34,723 nt of DNA from Eubacterium sp. UBA5416 (GTDB lineage: Bacteria; Bacillota; Clostridia; Lachnospirales; Lachnospiraceae): contig DHNM01000050.1 in the NCBI GenBank assembly GCA_002409525.1, forward strand, positions 63,564 to 98,286, read 5' to 3'. Each line of letters begins with the position of its first letter. Within the stretch, counting starts at the first letter, position 1. Both the position numbers and the translations under genes were made by a program. Under the pieces are notes generated by a model. It was not told where the DNA came from. It was given only the letters and a program-made list of their open reading frames with translations, and made no database searches. Positions 33,024 through 34,723 of the stretch are shown piece after piece.

Positions 33024-33950
33024 TTATCTCTCATATTCTGCAAATGGATCATCAATTATAGCTTTATATGCTTCTGCATCACTTGCTCCTAAATATAGCT
33101 CTGCCTTTCCATTTTTTAGCCTCACTAATCCACCACTAAAAATAACATCCTCTAAATCTGGTCTTTTAGCTTCTCCTCTTGGCAGATCACTCCTTGCAGC
33201 TATTATTTTTATTTCTGAAGCTTCATCTGTATCTGCATTATATGCAAATACCATAGAATAATAGTGTCTGTTTCCTTCATTATCAAAACAAGCTATATGG
33301 CCTAATATTCCCAGCAAACCATTTTCCAATATGTGGATTTGATTTGGACCTCCCCATTCATCATCAGCAAATTGCCCTTCTAGCAAGGGTGTCATACTAA
33401 TAACATCGCTATTTAATTCTTCAAGGGATTTTATTTTAGTAAAGCCAATCTTTCCCCTTTTGCCTGCTTCCCCTTGAGGCCTTGTAAATACACCAATTTC
33501 TCCATTAATGAGTTTTACAAGTCTTATGTCCTTCATCATTTCAGGACCCTCTGTAAATTTCTTCAGGCTATTTATGTTCTGTCCTCTATAAAATACTGTC
33601 TTATACCCTGATGCACCTTTAATAATGGGATGGGGATGGATTTCAACCCCGCCGAAAATCAATTCACTATCTATTAAGGTAACAAAAGGATCTTGGAGAT
33701 CAAATTCAACCGTATTTGTTCTTGGTATCCAAACTCCATCCCTATTTATAAAAAATTTAACTTTTGATTGCTCACAATTTCTGTCTTCTACTCTTCCTGC
33801 AATTACTAAATCTCCGTCATCTTCAAAAGGAGCTGTTATATTATAAACGTCCTTACCTTCAATTCCTTTAAATATAAGTTTTTCTCCAAATATCTTATTA
33901 TTATTTGATTTATAAGAATCTAATAACTCACTTATTGTTTTAAGCTTCAT
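33024..33950 (-). CDS. DUF1861-like protein, likely beta-propeller
   Basis: This 308-residue protein resembles the DUF1861 family, which is often found beside GH130 genes. Features I see are the early motif VYNITAPFEDDGDLVIAGRV, the central DPFVTLIDSELIFGGVE and the C-terminal GEAKRPDLEDVIFSGGLVRL, then AELYLGASDAEAY. Repeated short strand patterns suggest a five-bladed propeller like its GH130 neighbour. It has no signal peptide. GGAGGG lies ten bases before the ATG. It ends 18 bases before the GH130 start, so the two are co-transcribed. A role in mannoside metabolism is inferred from context only. Confidence 0.65.
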   Translation of the reverse strand: MKLKTISELLDSYKSNNNKIFGEKLIFKGIEGKDVYNITAPFEDDGDLVIAGRVEDRNCEQSKVKFFINRDGVWIPRTNTVEFDLQDPFVTLIDSELIFGGVEIHPHPIIKGASGYKTVFYRGQNINSLKKFTEGPEMMKDIRLVKLINGEIGVFTRPQGEAGKRGKIGFTKIKSLEELNSDVISMTPLLEGQFADDEWGGPNQIHILENGLLGILGHIACFDNEGNRHYYSMVFAYNADTDEASEIKIIAARSDLPRGEAKRPDLEDVIFSGGLVRLKNGKAELYLGASDAEAYKAIIDDPFAEYER

Positions 33951-33984
33951 TATACTTATACCCTCCTGGAAAATTACATAATTA

Positions 33985-34723
33985 TTAATCTTTTAATCCT
34001 GTAAATGTTACTCCTTCTACAAAATATTTTTGAGCGAAGAAGAATAAAAGAATAGTTGGTAATGCAACAATAGATGACATTGCCATTAAATAATTCCATT
34101 TTGGTGCCTCACTGACTCCACCCATAAAGAAATACATTCCCATATTCATAGTATAATAATCCATATCTGTAAGGTAAACAAGTGGCCCTAAAAAGTCATT
34201 CCAGTATCCCTTAAAAGCAAATACACAAACAGCCAATAATGCTGGTTTTATTTGAGGCAGTATTATGTGAAAAAATGTTTGCATAGGTGAAGCTCCATCT
34301 ATTTCAGCAGCATCATCTAATTCTGTTGGTATTCCCATAAAAAACTGTCGTAAAAGAAATACATAAAAGGGACCCCAAGCTGTCCATGATCTAAGAACTA
34401 ATGGGTCAAATGTGCCTACAAGTCCGAGCTTTTTCCATATAATAAAAGTTGGTATTAAAGTAACATGGAAAGGAAGCATCATTGTAGCCAGAAGTATAAA
34501 AAATATTATATTCTTTCCCGGAAAATTAAATCTTGCAAATCCATAAGCAACAATAGTTTCACTAATTATTTCGCCTGTCATACCAAGTACTACAACAAAA
34601 ATCGTATTTAATAAATACTTGTTAAAAGGCAGTGCTTTCCATGCATTAGCAAAATTTTCCCAGTGTGGTGATTTGGGAAACAACACAGGAGGCCACTCAA
34701 ATATATCTGCATTAGTTTTTAAA
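33985..34723 (-). CDS. CUT1 sugar ABC transporter permease (MalG-like), 5' truncated
   Basis: This is one membrane subunit of a sugar uptake transporter. The frame stays open to the right edge of the window (upstream residues read LKTNADIFEWPPVLFPKSPH, normal for the family), so the true start lies outside; the GTG at 34686 is internal. About 245 residues are visible, with five hydrophobic segments and the EAA loop GIPTELDDAAEIDGASPMQT. The C-terminus ends AQKYFVEGVTFTGLKD, as in MalG/LacG-type permeases. It lies 34 bp upstream of the DUF1861-like gene in the same operon, so the transporter probably imports the mannoside that the GH130 enzyme cleaves (inference). It is AT-rich. Confidence 0.92.
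   Translation of the reverse strand, partial: LKTNADIFEWPPVLFPKSPHWENFANAWKALPFNKYLLNTIFVVVLGMTGEIISETIVAYGFARFNFPGKNIIFFILLATMMLPFHVTLIPTFIIWKKLGLVGTFDPLVLRSWTAWGPFYVFLLRQFFMGIPTELDDAAEIDGASPMQTFFHIILPQIKPALLAVCVFAFKGYWNDFLGPLVYLTDMDYYTMNMGMYFFMGGVSEAPKWNYLMAMSSIVALPTILLFFFAQKYFVEGVTFTGLKD

Noticed and set aside
1..34723. CRISPR array, tRNA, rRNA or intact transposase
   Set aside because: No regularly spaced direct repeats, no tRNA-like cloverleaf or rRNA sequence noticed by eye, and no transposase or integrase motifs in any frame.

Overview
The window reads as a Clostridia chromosome segment. The first 29 kb is typical of Lachnospiraceae (Clostridium cluster XIVa), judged from the gene set (rpoC, mntP, typA, dapAB, hpf-secA-prfB) and moderate GC of about 45% in most genes. 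No rRNA, tRNA, CRISPR array or intact transposase gene was seen.

Layout from left to right. 1-3.4 kb: the 3' part of rpoC and its terminator. 3.5-6.6 kb: a small membrane protein, a TcaA-like anchored protein and an AGCS sodium/amino-acid symporter. 6.57-7.44 kb: a promoter, a probable yybP-ykoY manganese riboswitch with terminator, and mntP. 7.5-13.8 kb: a visibly AT-richer cassette with two CUT1 sugar permeases, a lipoprotein binding protein and a YesM/YesN-type two-component system. 13.85-16.4 kb: a wall-repeat polysaccharide deacetylase and an SstT-type symporter. 16.4-18.3 kb: typA on the minus strand. 18.4-21.1 kb: an SSB-like protein with two putative OB folds, then a lysine riboswitch controlling dapA-dapB. 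21.2-24.2 kb: a repeat-rich lipoprotein, an APC permease and an S66 peptidase. 24.2-28.8 kb: hpf, secA and prfB, the last with the classical programmed +1 frameshift.

At about 29.34 kb, inside one open GH13 glucosidase frame, composition drops abruptly from about 45% to about 31% GC and codon use changes. Everything to the right (5.4 kb) is AT-rich and looks like Clostridium sensu stricto: an unrecognised small gene, a Cu/Zn superoxide dismutase, a GH130 mannoside phosphorylase, a DUF1861-like protein and a sugar ABC permease running off the end. The break is either a recent homologous recombination inside a conserved gene or an assembly chimera. It is the most important thing to check in this window. 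A 308-bp nested inverted-repeat element sits between two convergent genes in this right-hand part and contributes the stop codon of each.

Functional themes are cation-responsive RNA control (Mn, lysine), amino-acid and sugar uptake, cell-envelope modification and, at the right end, mannoside phosphorolysis. No clearly new multi-gene system was found. The best candidates for novelty are the inverted-repeat element, the DUF1861-GH130 pair and the rpoC-linked envelope gene pair.
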